64,000 bases of DNA, from assembly GCF_022346885.1 (NCBI RefSeq), contig NZ_JAKRNK010000007.1, positions 62,001 through 126,000 on the forward strand. Reading direction: 5' to 3'. Position numbers and translations under genes: made by a program. The notes under the pieces were generated by a model. The model was not told the origin of the DNA and did no database searches. It saw only the letters and a list, made by a program, of their open reading frames with translations. Numbering within the stretch: position 1 is the stretch's first letter; the number at the start of each line of letters is the position of its first letter. Source of the DNA: Paenibacillus sp. ACRRX (GTDB lineage Bacteria; Bacillota; Bacilli; Paenibacillales; Paenibacillaceae). Below, in pieces: positions 51,481-59,832 of this stretch.

Positions 51481-53380
51481 TAACGTCATACGTAACAAAC
51501 GGATATATCTCGCTCATTTTTTAAGCAGCTCATTTTCGGTCATGGTATTTTTTGTGTATGCATTGTTGCTGTTCCATCCGAACCTGCAAGGTGAGCTTGC
51601 TTCGACAAGCGATACGATGAGTCATCTGGCGACGATGGGGATGAATATATCACAGTACTTGATCTTTATCTTCTCGTTTTTCTTCTGTTTATATTCGGTT
51701 AGTGCGTTCTTGAAGACCCGCAAACGGGAATTCGGCATTCTGATGGTTCATGGGCTGTCGCATAAGCAGCTGCACCGTCTTGTATTTACGGAAAATATGA
51801 TCATCGGCGGTGCGGCAGTGACTGCGGGAATATTGACCGGGTTAATCTTTGCGAAGCTTGTGTTATTGATGAGCGCTAAAGTGCTGTACATCGATAAAGG
51901 ATTACCCTTTTATTTCCCAGTGCAGGCGATATGGATTACAATTGCAGCCTTTGCAGTGTTGTTCCTGGTTGTCTCCTTCTTTACCTCACGGTTAGTAAAA
52001 GTAGGACATTTGGTAGAGTTATTAAAATCAGAAGAGAAACCAAAACCAGAACCAAAAGCTTCCGTTTGGTTGTCTTTGCTTGCAGTTGTCTTAATTCTGG
52101 CTGGGTACAGTGCTGTGTTTTATTTTGTAATTGAGCGTGTTTATTCCTTGCTGCTCTTGGCATCAGGTGTCGTGCTTGTTGTAGCAGGGACGTATTTCTT
52201 ATTTACACAGCTAAGCGTATATGTGATTCATTCCTTACGTAAAAAGGAACCGGTATTTCTCAGTAAGACGAATATGGTGACGATCTCGGAGCTAGCTTAT
52301 CGTATGAAAGACAACGCAACCATGTTTTTTATGATTTCGATTATATCCGCTGTAGCATTTACGGGCATCGGAACCTGTATTGCCATTGCTGATCCGGGAT
52401 TAGAAGAAATGGAAAACCCTTATGCGTTCACTTATGTATCAAATCTTCCTAATAAACTGGAAAAAGAACATGTCGAGTTGATTAAACGAGAGCTTACAGC
52501 TTCTGGTTTCAGTTATAAGTTAGGTACAGCAGTTCCCTTATTTACGGATAGTGGGGTGAGCGTGATTAATTTGAGCGATTATAACAGCTTGGCAGTGGCG
52601 TTAGGGCATCCCACGGAATCGTTATCGAACGATAATGAGGCTATACTGCTACCTTCAATTGTCTCAGAGAAGACCAGTTATGAACGGGGAGAATACCCGG
52701 ATGAAGTGATGATCATGCAGCATAATGTAGAGAAAGCGATAAAGATTCAGAAAGCAGTCCCTTATCTTGTACTTCCCTATTATGGAGAAACGATCGTGAT
52801 CACAGATGCAAAGTATAAGACCTTAATGGATGAAGCAGCCACCAAGAAGGTAGAGCAGAGCAAGCGTTATCTGTTTGCAGTTCCGGGCTGGCAGAAATCG
52901 AAAGAGCTCTCCAATCAACTGGCACAAACAATCGGTAATGATTATGATAACGGCAACTATTATTTTTCTGCATTAGTATTGAATTGGATCTCCTCCAAGC
53001 AGGAAAACGGCATCCTATTTATCGTCAGTACCTTGGTGGGTGTTGTATTCTTTACATTTGCCGCTAGCTTCTTGTACTTTAGACTATATACGGATCTGGA
53101 GCGTGATCGTCAGCAGTATCAGATGATTGGCAAGCTAGGTTTGACAAGAAAAGAACTGCATCAAATCGTAAGCCGTCAGTTAGTGTTGATGTTCTTTTTG
53201 CCTATCGTGATGGCATTAATTCATAGCGGCGTAGCTTTTATTGCACTCCAGCAGTTGGTCGATTATTCTGTATTAAAAGGGTCCATTATGATTTTTGTGT
53301 CTTTTGTATCGATTCAAATCGTGTACTTTATGGTTATCCGCTGGCGTTATTTGCAGCATTTGCGACAGAAAGCCGTATAG
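51455..53380 (+). CDS. BceB-type ABC transporter permease
   Basis: 641 aa from ATG 51455 with GGGGGGT upstream; the frame is open 23 codons further inside the ATPase gene. Ten predicted membrane segments: one near residue 20-40, four more before residue 285, then a large extracellular domain of roughly 200 residues between the eighth and ninth FtsX-type segments and the final segments near 540-630. The FtsX-like 'KTRKREFGILMVHGLSHKQL' cytosolic loop occurs in each half ('MIGKLGLTRKELHQI'). This layout is the BceB family. The extracellular domain sets peptide specificity, which cannot be read here; bacitracin, nisin-like peptides or mersacidin-type compounds are options. Confidence 0.92.
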   Translation: MTFRQFAFNNVIRNKRIYLAHFLSSSFSVMVFFVYALLLFHPNLQGELASTSDTMSHLATMGMNISQYLIFIFSFFFCLYSVSAFLKTRKREFGILMVHGLSHKQLHRLVFTENMIIGGAAVTAGILTGLIFAKLVLLMSAKVLYIDKGLPFYFPVQAIWITIAAFAVLFLVVSFFTSRLVKVGHLVELLKSEEKPKPEPKASVWLSLLAVVLILAGYSAVFYFVIERVYSLLLLASGVVLVVAGTYFLFTQLSVYVIHSLRKKEPVFLSKTNMVTISELAYRMKDNATMFFMISIISAVAFTGIGTCIAIADPGLEEMENPYAFTYVSNLPNKLEKEHVELIKRELTASGFSYKLGTAVPLFTDSGVSVINLSDYNSLAVALGHPTESLSNDNEAILLPSIVSEKTSYERGEYPDEVMIMQHNVEKAIKIQKAVPYLVLPYYGETIVITDAKYKTLMDEAATKKVEQSKRYLFAVPGWQKSKELSNQLAQTIGNDYDNGNYYFSALVLNWISSKQENGILFIVSTLVGVVFFTFAASFLYFRLYTDLERDRQQYQMIGKLGLTRKELHQIVSRQLVLMFFLPIVMALIHSGVAFIALQQLVDYSVLKGSIMIFVSFVSIQIVYFMVIRWRYLQHLRQKAV

Positions 53381-53472
53381 AAAGTATAATGTGTCAGCAC
53401 AGGTGCATGTGGTGCTCGGAGTTATAAATAGCATTATAAACAGGATAAAAGGCCTAAAAAAAGCCAATACTG

Positions 53473-53515
53473 GAGCTATCAGCTTATATACATAAGGTGG
53501 CAGCTCTTCTTTTTT
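53473..53515 (+). terminator. Terminator of the Bce transporter operon
   Basis: GAGCT-TCA-CTTAT pairs with ATAAG-TGG-AGCTC, with small bulges, followed by a long T-run. Confidence 0.8.
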
Positions 53516-53601
53516 TTCAGGGTAAAAACCGGGTGTTATCCGGAGTATTCACATGTGGTTATAAGTACCTTCAGTTACTTTTCGCACAGTGGCGCGGTTT
53601 A

Positions 53602-53610
53602 TGGTATGAT
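53602..53610 (+). promoter_or_regulatory. Extended -10 promoter
   Basis: TGGTATGAT, an extended -10 with no clear -35. The transcript would carry about 175 bases of leader before the GTG at 53793. Confidence 0.4.
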
Positions 53611-53656
53611 ATAGAGAGTTCAACTCCTTTCATTACTAATACAAAGTCATATCTAC

Positions 53657-53694
53657 AGGACGCTGCTTTGGATTAAGCAACCGTTAGGAGTCCT
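53657..53694 (+). ncRNA. Possible structured leader element
   Basis: AGGAC (53657-53661) can pair with GTCCT (53690-53694), enclosing a second hairpin TGCTT/AAGCA (53664-53668 and 53675-53679). It sits in the leader of the small hypothetical gene. It does not match a riboswitch class that I recognise. Confidence 0.25.
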
Positions 53695-53792
53695 TGCTGA
53701 TGAGTAACCTTTTCTTTGTAAAGAACCAGGAGATCAACTAGATCATTCTTCGAGTACAAAATATGGTTTATCAGAAAAGGAGACATGTAAAC

Positions 53793-54101
53793 GTGCAAAT
53801 TAATTTAATCTTTACCAATAAAGGCAAAGTGGCGATTGAGAATTTCAACAATGAAGAATTGATTGAAATATTTACACGGTACAGCAATACGCTCACCAAA
53901 AAGTATGATATCGAAATTATCGTTCCGGCCGAGGCTAACTCGAACATTACTGAAGAGGGCGTATTAACAGTAGTGGCACAGCAAGTGAATTGTGATGTGG
54001 AGACTTTCTTTAAAGAGCTGGGAAGAGATATTAAGGTACCTCTTAAGAAACGACTTGGCACAAAGCTCGACACCGTATTCAAAATTAAGATCGTGGAATA
54101 G
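53793..54101 (+). CDS. Hypothetical protein, 102 aa
   Basis: GTG 53793 is chosen because AAAGGAG at 53776-53782 lies ten bases before it; the frame is open to ATG 53763, which overlaps that site. The product begins 'VQINLIFTNKGKVAIENF' and has alternating charged and hydrophobic segments suggesting a small alpha-beta fold, with 'FFKELGRDIKVPLKKRLGTK' near the end. No membrane segment, no recognised domain. The long structured leader and the strong terminator after it suggest a separately regulated gene. Function unknown. Confidence 0.65.
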   Translation: MQINLIFTNKGKVAIENFNNEELIEIFTRYSNTLTKKYDIEIIVPAEANSNITEEGVLTVVAQQVNCDVETFFKELGRDIKVPLKKRLGTKLDTVFKIKIVE

Positions 54102-54123
54102 AACCACATCTGAATTGGCAGGC

Positions 54124-54151
54124 AACCTCCCTTGGTGGAGGTTATTTTTTT
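54124..54151 (+). terminator. Terminator after the 102-residue gene
   Basis: AACCTCC-CTTGGT-GGAGGTT followed by A and T7. Confidence 0.85.
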
Positions 54152-54243
54152 GTCTGCAATTGGCTCTTGGACAGTTATGTCTGGATAACCGATTTTCATG
54201 CTATACTGAGCTTAACTTTATCCTATGTGAAAGGATTCGCATC

Positions 54244-54960
54244 ATGAAATTCATAAGAACGCTGATTTGGTTTATTTATTTTTGGTTGTACTTGTTATTT
54301 TTGATTCCCAGTATGCTAAAAGCTAATTCGCTATATCGAAAGGGACGTTTTGACGAGCTTGATGCCTATACAGCCAAGCAGGTAGGACGATGGGCACGAT
54401 CTCTGCTGCGCGTTGCAGGGGCTAAAGTGGAGGTTCAGGGCCTTGAACATATGCCGAAGGACGGCGCAGTGTTCATCGCTAATCATCAGGGTAACTTTGA
54501 CGTGCCGATTATGCTGGGTCATATTGGAGCGCCTAAGGCGTTGATGGCGAAGGTGGAGCTGACAAAGCTGCCATTTATCCGGGTATGGATGAAGTATTTA
54601 CGATGTATTTTTGTGGACCGGAAAAATGTGCGTCAGGCGATGAACAGCTTAAATGAAGCTGCTGAATTGGTGAAGAACGGCCATTCTATCGTAATATTCC
54701 CCGAGGGGACACGCAGCAAAGGAGACCATATCGGCGATTTCAAAAATGGAGGTTTTCGCGTAGCAACGAAGACAGGGGCCCTGATCGTGCCGATACGAAT
54801 TAACGGCTCCTATAAATTAATGGAGGCGAACGGGAACTGGATTCGTCCGGCTACCGTCAAGGTCACGATCTTGCCACCTGTACCGACTGCAGGTCTTACC
54901 AAAGAAGAAACCGCAGCATTGCCAGAGCAGATTAAAGAGTTAATTGTGAACGCATCCTAG
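54244..54960 (+). CDS. plsC: 1-acyl-sn-glycerol-3-phosphate acyltransferase
   Basis: 238 aa from ATG 54244 with AAAGGA upstream. A hydrophobic N-terminal segment ('WFIYFWLYLLFLIPSML') anchors it to the membrane. The catalytic HxxxxD is 'NHQGNFD' and the glycerol-phosphate site is 'FPEGTRSKGD', followed by 'FKNGGFRVATKTGALIVPI'. It converts lysophosphatidic acid to phosphatidic acid in phospholipid synthesis. Single gene; the frame is open upstream into the previous gene, but only the ATG has a site. Confidence 0.93.
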   Translation: MKFIRTLIWFIYFWLYLLFLIPSMLKANSLYRKGRFDELDAYTAKQVGRWARSLLRVAGAKVEVQGLEHMPKDGAVFIANHQGNFDVPIMLGHIGAPKALMAKVELTKLPFIRVWMKYLRCIFVDRKNVRQAMNSLNEAAELVKNGHSIVIFPEGTRSKGDHIGDFKNGGFRVATKTGALIVPIRINGSYKLMEANGNWIRPATVKVTILPPVPTAGLTKEETAALPEQIKELIVNAS

Positions 54961-55480
54961 ATGGTTGGTATTCGGTGTCATTCGGGATAAATGCGGTGAT
55001 GTTTGGATGCCTGTAAATAAACTGATGAAGCGACTCCCGTACACATATCTTGTTGATAAGATAGGTGACGGGAGTTTTTGCTGATGATAAAGTGCGGGCT
55101 AGGTGAGTATTACGTACAATATTTTAGTAGACGATTGCTTATCCGGATTGGTAAAAATAGTTTTTTTATTCAACTTGTCATGCCTTATAATGAAGGCGTT
55201 TGAAAGGGGGCGGGCGTCTTGGTGTATAACAGGTAGTTCCGTAAACAGAGGTGGCTATCGTTATGGCAATCAAGCGTACGATGAATTTACACGAGTTGAA
55301 GGTGAACCTATCTTCATGTCAGGTACATCGAATGATGGAATAGCTTCTGTAAGTAAGAGTAGTGTATTGATTTTGGGATGCCACATTCCTCACTGTAAGG
55401 TTTAAGTCAGGGGCGTATACTGTTAAAGGTTTTGTTGTAGAAAAGTTTTAAAATACATCAACGAAAGAAGAAGGGTGCAT
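54961..55480. other. Intergenic stretch between plsC and the SulP gene
   Basis: It holds the plsC terminator (55032-55079). A frame from 55190 to 55405 ('MKAFERGRASWCITG' and so on) lacks a ribosome binding site, and its start overlaps a TATAAT-like sequence, so I do not call it a gene. The AAGAAGGG before 55481 is the SulP ribosome binding site. Confidence 0.4.
55032..55079 (+). terminator. Terminator after plsC
   Basis: GACTCCCGT-AC-TATC pairs with GATAGGTGACGGGAGTT, with bulges, followed by TTT. Confidence 0.7.
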
Positions 55481-57238
55481 GTGAGAAGTAAACAGGCTGG
55501 TCGGTTTGCATCATACTCGATGCAGGCATTTCGCAAGGATATGCTTGCAGGGGTAGTTGTCGGGGTGATCGCTATTCCACTAGGAATGGGGTTCGCCATT
55601 GCGTCGGGGGTAAAGCCGGAGTATGGGATTTATACAACCATTATTGCAGGGATCTTAATATCACTGCTTGGAGGTTCCAGATTCCAGATCGGAGGTCCGA
55701 CAGGTGCATTTATTCCTATCCTGTTAGGTATCGTTATGACCTATGGATACGACAATCTGTTGATAGCGGGTATTTTAGCAGGGATTATACTATATCTTAT
55801 GGGGCTATTCAAGTTAGGATCGCTTATCCAATACATTCCACACTCCGTGACGATTGGCTTCACGGCTGGAATTGCCGTTCAAATATTTACTGGACAGCTC
55901 GGCAATCTATTCGGGCTGACGGGACTTGTAAAACACGAAGATTTCTTATCCAATATGAAAGAGCTGGTCATACATGCAGGTACTTGGAACGGGTACAGCG
56001 TGCTTACGGCAATCATTTGCTTCTGTGTAATCTTATTGGTTCAGCGGTTCATGCCCAAGATCCCCGGCGCGCTTGTCGGCTTGATCGGTTCAAGCATCGC
56101 TGCAGCGCTGTTATTTCCGGGCCAGGTAGCAACGATTGGCTCCACGTTCGGTGAGATTCCGAACACGCTGCCCAGCTTTCGTCTGCCAGACTTGTCATGG
56201 AAGACTTGGGTGCATATGCTGCAGCCAGCACTTGTGATTGCGATGCTTGGGGGCATAGAGTCGTTGTTGTCGGCTGTTGTAGCTGATGGTATGACAGCGG
56301 ATCGCCACGACAGCAACAAGGAACTGCGCGCGCAAGGTATTGCAAATATCATTACGCCGTTATTTGGCGGCATTCCGGCCACTGGAGCGATCGCCCGCAC
56401 GGCGACAAACATTAAAAATGGCGCAGTATCACCTATGTCAGGGATTATCCATGGCATCGTTGTCCTGCTGGTATTATTGTTGTGCGCCCCTTATGCTTCG
56501 GCTATTCCATTGGCCGCAATGGCGCCTGTGCTTATGCTGGTCGCCTGGAATATGAGTGAACGAAAGGCGTTTGCCCATTTGTTGGCTACGCGTACGGGTG
56601 ATTCGCTTGTGTTGGCGATCACTTTTCTGCTGACCGTCCTTGCAGATCTCACCATTGCCGTAGAGGTTGGCTTGTTAATGGCTATCATTCTGTTCGTGAA
56701 GCGTGCAGGGGATACTTTCCAGGTAGCGCAGGTGCTGCCGGACCCTGAAGATGAGCAGCATAAGCTGGGGCCACACATGGTAGATAAAGACCATGACTGT
56801 CCGCAGATTATGATCTATAAGGTCAACGGACCGCTGTTTTTCGGGGTGGCTCGTATGTTTACCACAGGACTTGACGAAGCAATTGAACGCAAGCCTAGGG
56901 TCGTTATTATTAGAATGGCCTCAGCTCCCTATATGGATATGACAGGAGCAAAGATGCTAAAGGAAGGGCTGCGCATGCTGCAAAAGCAGGGCACAAAGGT
57001 GCTCATCTCGGGAATACAGCCGCAGCCTCTAACAATATTAAAGCGTTCCGGGCTGTACACCATCATTGGGGCGGGTGCTTTCTTCGATCAGACCAACAAA
57101 GCAATTGAGGAGGCAGCGCTGTTGGTTGACGAGCAGACATGTACTGCTTGCAGTCATCATGCCTTTCATGAGTGTGAGAGCTTAAGCTTGGGCTTATCCG
57201 TGGGGGTACCCTCCAAACAAGCTTCATCTGGATCCTAA
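55481..57238 (+). CDS. SulP-family anion transporter with STAS domain
   Basis: 585 aa from GTG 55481 (AAGAAGGG five bases upstream; a GTG two codons earlier overlaps that site). About twelve to fourteen membrane segments follow, with the SulP signature 'GVIAIPLGMGFAIASGVKPE' and 'GSRFQIGGPTGAFIPILLG'. The C-terminal STAS domain covers about residues 445-545 ('PLFFGVARMFTTGLDEAIER', 'YMDMTGAKMLKEGL'). SulP proteins move sulfate, bicarbonate or other anions across the cytoplasmic membrane; STAS regulates them. The last 40 residues contain a Cys/His cluster 'TCTACSHHAFHECE' that could bind metal and is unusual. No carbonic anhydrase or sulfate gene is adjacent. Confidence 0.92.
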   Translation: MRSKQAGRFASYSMQAFRKDMLAGVVVGVIAIPLGMGFAIASGVKPEYGIYTTIIAGILISLLGGSRFQIGGPTGAFIPILLGIVMTYGYDNLLIAGILAGIILYLMGLFKLGSLIQYIPHSVTIGFTAGIAVQIFTGQLGNLFGLTGLVKHEDFLSNMKELVIHAGTWNGYSVLTAIICFCVILLVQRFMPKIPGALVGLIGSSIAAALLFPGQVATIGSTFGEIPNTLPSFRLPDLSWKTWVHMLQPALVIAMLGGIESLLSAVVADGMTADRHDSNKELRAQGIANIITPLFGGIPATGAIARTATNIKNGAVSPMSGIIHGIVVLLVLLLCAPYASAIPLAAMAPVLMLVAWNMSERKAFAHLLATRTGDSLVLAITFLLTVLADLTIAVEVGLLMAIILFVKRAGDTFQVAQVLPDPEDEQHKLGPHMVDKDHDCPQIMIYKVNGPLFFGVARMFTTGLDEAIERKPRVVIIRMASAPYMDMTGAKMLKEGLRMLQKQGTKVLISGIQPQPLTILKRSGLYTIIGAGAFFDQTNKAIEEAALLVDEQTCTACSHHAFHECESLSLGLSVGVPSKQASSGS

Positions 57239-57241
57239 ATG

Positions 57242-57276
57242 ATAAGCCAACATCCACGACGTGGGTGTTGGCTTAT
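57242..57276. terminator. Bidirectional terminator
   Basis: ATAAGCCAACA-CCACG pairs with CGTGG-TGTTGGCTTAT between the convergent SulP and DJ-1/PfpI genes. Confidence 0.8.
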
Positions 57277-57299
57277 TATCATTTCTTGAATATTTTTAT

Positions 57300-57899
57300 T
57301 TAAACAGTACCTTGATACAACCCGTGTTTAAAGAAGCTGTACCACTCCTCTAGCGACTCTCCTTGATATACTTCCAACAGATCTAAAATATGCTTGGTAA
57401 ATTCGACCGCGGCTGTGCCATTGGCTGTTATTACATCTCGATCACGGACAGATTGAGCCTCTATGTAAAGCTGCTCGCCCTTATAATCCGGAGCTGCTTC
57501 TTGAAGAGAGACCAGCGAGTTGCTTGTATGCTTGTGCTGATCCAGATAGCCATATCGACCTAAGAAGGTGGTCGCGTCACAGATAGCAGCTACTGGAATA
57601 GCTTGGCTGAAGCAGAAGTCCACGAGTACACATGCTTGCTGGTTATGCTTCTCACGCCAGCCTGTGCCGCCTGGGATAATCAGCATCGCTGTATCTTCGT
57701 TAGGCACGTATGTTGGCAGACTGTAGTCTGGCAGCACCCTAAGTCCGCCCATAGACGTTTTAGGTTCTGCATCTACCGCAATCGTCTTAACACAATAGCC
57801 AGTAGAGGGCTTGTTTATTTCGGCTGTAGCGTAGCTAGCCTCCCAATCGGAGAAGCCATCCGTAATAAAAAGCAGCACTTCGCGAATATTCGTCCCCAT
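57300..57899 (-). CDS. DJ-1/PfpI-family protein
   Basis: 199 aa. The nucleophile-elbow Cys107 lies in 'VAAICDATTFLGRYG', with the Glu of the N-terminal strand region 'DWEASYAT' close by, and 'LIIPGGTGW' before it. The family covers proteases, glyoxalases, amidases and redox chaperones. The His that follows Cys in PfpI proteases is replaced by Asp (Cys-Asp), pointing to the GATase-like group annotated as glutamine amidotransferase or YdeA-like. GGGAGG lies before the ATG. Single gene; function uncertain. Confidence 0.85.
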   Translation of the reverse strand: MGTNIREVLLFITDGFSDWEASYATAEINKPSTGYCVKTIAVDAEPKTSMGGLRVLPDYSLPTYVPNEDTAMLIIPGGTGWREKHNQQACVLVDFCFSQAIPVAAICDATTFLGRYGYLDQHKHTSNSLVSLQEAAPDYKGEQLYIEAQSVRDRDVITANGTAAVEFTKHILDLLEVYQGESLEEWYSFFKHGLYQGTV

Positions 57900-57988
57900 T
57901 TGTGTACCTCCCTGATATAAGAACCTGATAGAACCTAATAAACTATGTCTAGTATAAGCTACCTTTGCTGACAGCTATAGTCAGTCAA

Positions 57989-58002
57989 ATGACGACCGTC
58001 AT
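57989..58002. repeat. Palindrome ATGACG-AC-CGTCAT
   Basis: A perfect 6-2-6 palindrome followed by ATTATTTTTATT, just before the GNAT pseudogene. It resembles a dimeric repressor operator; the T-rich flank could also make it a weak terminator. Confidence 0.4.
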
Positions 58003-58021
58003 TATTTTTATTGTAAACAAC

Positions 58022-58570
58022 ATGAATGGAATGAAAGATTTCATCGAAACGGACGGAGTACAACTGCTGATGATCCGGTTATTACGGATGCTCTACATTA
58101 TTTGCGCAGCTAACTCCTGAGAAGCATATGCCGGAAGGATGTACGATTCGTCAGGTCGTTTCGCCAACCGATGTGATTCAATTTGGTGAAGTACTGTCGG
58201 CACTCTTTGGTGATACGCAGGAAGCAGAACAGTTACGTGCATACTATGGGAAAGCTGCTGCGCGTCATTAGAGTACTGCTCAGAATTTAAAATGTACGTA
58301 GGCGAGTACAACGGCGAGGCTGTCTCCATTGGTTCGCTTCTATCGACAGAAAATAGCGTGGGTATATACGATATTGCTACCAGACAGGAATACAGGGGCA
58401 AAGGATTAGGATCTGCCATGTTTCACTATCTCCTGGAGGAGGCCAAGCGAATGAGTGATGGAATTTGCGTGCTTCAAGCTTCACCGGAGGGGCTTGGCAT
58501 TTACAAACGAGCAGGTTGTAAAGAGGTATCCGAAGTCATTGTCTATGGAAATAGGCATCTGATTAATTAA
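58022..58570 (+). pseudogene. Frameshifted GNAT acetyltransferase
   Basis: The frame beginning at ATG 58022 ('MNGMKDFIETDG') breaks, continues as 'DDPVITDALHYLRS', breaks again to 'LTPEKHMPEGCTIRQVV' and 'VLSALFGDTQEAEQLRAYYG', stops at 58269, and resumes as 'LEYCSEFKMYVGEYNGEAVS' to 58570. The last part carries an intact acetyl-CoA loop 'QEYRGKGLGSAMFHYL' and 'GIYKRAGCKEVSE'. Three frameshifts over 550 bases make this a decayed gene. The intact 93-codon C-terminal frame from 58292 has no ribosome binding site, so a functional fragment is unlikely. Confidence 0.8.
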
Positions 58571-58808
58571 CAGTTATACTTTCGAGACCGATCCTTTTGG
58601 ACCCCACCTTGAGCGATCCTGAACAGTTAGCGAGTCAAGGCATTTGGATATCAGGGAGAACGTTCCGTGATAAGAAAAATATAGAAGAATAATATTTGAT
58701 GTCGTAATTTTATAGATAATATGTCGCCATTTTGAACTATTATCGCACAGTGAATATGATATATTGTAGGCAAGTGTCATTATTCTATAGTAATAAGGAG
58801 AGATTGAT

Positions 58809-59810
58809 ATGTCACTTCGTATCGGTAAAATTAGTTATTGGCATGTACATGCCTGGGATTATACAAAACAATCGGAGGCACATCCCGATACCCTAATAAC
58901 AGCAGTGTGGGATGAGGATCAAGAACGTGGGCGCAAGGCGGCAGAACAGCTTGGCGTTCCATTCTATGATTCGTTAGCAGACTTGCTAGCAAGTGATATC
59001 GATGCTGTTATCGTTGATGCGCCAACTAGAATGCATCGTGATGTGATCATTCAAGCAGCCAGAGCAGGCAAGCACATTTTTACTGAGAAGGTGTTAGCGC
59101 CTACATTACAAGAAGCGTTGGAGATCGTGAAGGCGGTGGAGGAGAATGGCGTGAAGCTGACAGTATCCTTGCCGCGTCTCAACGATGGTTATACGCTGAC
59201 GATTCAGCGCGTCTTGAATCAAGGGCTGCTCGGCAAGGTAACACAAGTTCGTGTGCGATTATCTCATAATGGGGCGCTTGCAGGTTGGTTGCCGGAGCAT
59301 TTTTACAGCTTGGAGGATTGCTTCGGCGGCGCGCTGATCGACCTCGGCTGCCATCCGATGTACCTTACACGTCTGTTTCTCGGAGAGGAACCTACAGACG
59401 TAACAGCGCAATACGGCTACGTGACCGGTAAAGCCGTGGAGGACAACGCCGTATCCGTACTGTCTACTTGGTCTGGTGCAGTCGGTATCGTCGAAGCTGG
59501 GTTCGTAAATGCGTTTTCCCCGTTTACGATTGAAGTTCATGGAACAGAAGGATCTTTATTGTACGGCACCCCAGAAGAAAAGCTGCTGCTCCGCACGACT
59601 CAGCATGGTGATGGTCAAGCTTGGGAGGAACTTCCGCTGCTGCCGAACCGTGAGAGTGCGTTTGAGCAATGGGTAAGCCATATTCAACATAATACAACGG
59701 CTGATGAAAATATAGGAATCGCTCTCGAACTGACCAAGCTGATGGAAGCTTCCAATCGTTCCACCACAGAACGTCGTTTGATTCGATTAGATGAACTTGC
59801 ACGTGAGTAG
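58809..59810 (+). CDS. Gfo/Idh/MocA-family NAD(P)-dependent oxidoreductase
   Basis: 333 aa. The N-terminal Rossmann domain begins 'LRIGKISYWHVHAWDYTKQS', in which the usual GxGxxG is replaced by GKISYWH, a variant seen in a subset of this family. 'VIVDAPTRMHRDVIIQAARA' and 'GKHIFTEKVLAPTLQEALEI' with the Glu-Lys of the EKP motif (here EKV) follow. The C-terminal dimer domain has 'GGALIDLGCHPMYLT' with the catalytic Asp/His pair. Such enzymes oxidise sugars, inositols or their derivatives. GGAG precedes the ATG. It is the first gene of a three-gene set with an AraC regulator and a second oxidoreductase. Confidence 0.9.
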   Translation: MSLRIGKISYWHVHAWDYTKQSEAHPDTLITAVWDEDQERGRKAAEQLGVPFYDSLADLLASDIDAVIVDAPTRMHRDVIIQAARAGKHIFTEKVLAPTLQEALEIVKAVEENGVKLTVSLPRLNDGYTLTIQRVLNQGLLGKVTQVRVRLSHNGALAGWLPEHFYSLEDCFGGALIDLGCHPMYLTRLFLGEEPTDVTAQYGYVTGKAVEDNAVSVLSTWSGAVGIVEAGFVNAFSPFTIEVHGTEGSLLYGTPEEKLLLRTTQHGDGQAWEELPLLPNRESAFEQWVSHIQHNTTADENIGIALELTKLMEASNRSTTERRLIRLDELARE

Positions 59811-59832
59811 AGGATGAAAGGAGGCTAACCGC

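Noticed and set aside
55190-55405. 71-codon frame upstream of the SulP gene
   Set aside because: Its ATG overlaps a TATAAT-like sequence, no ribosome binding site precedes it and the product matches nothing I know.
56041-56457. 138-codon minus-strand frame opposite the SulP gene
   Set aside because: Antisense shadow in a GC-richer coding region, without ribosome binding site.
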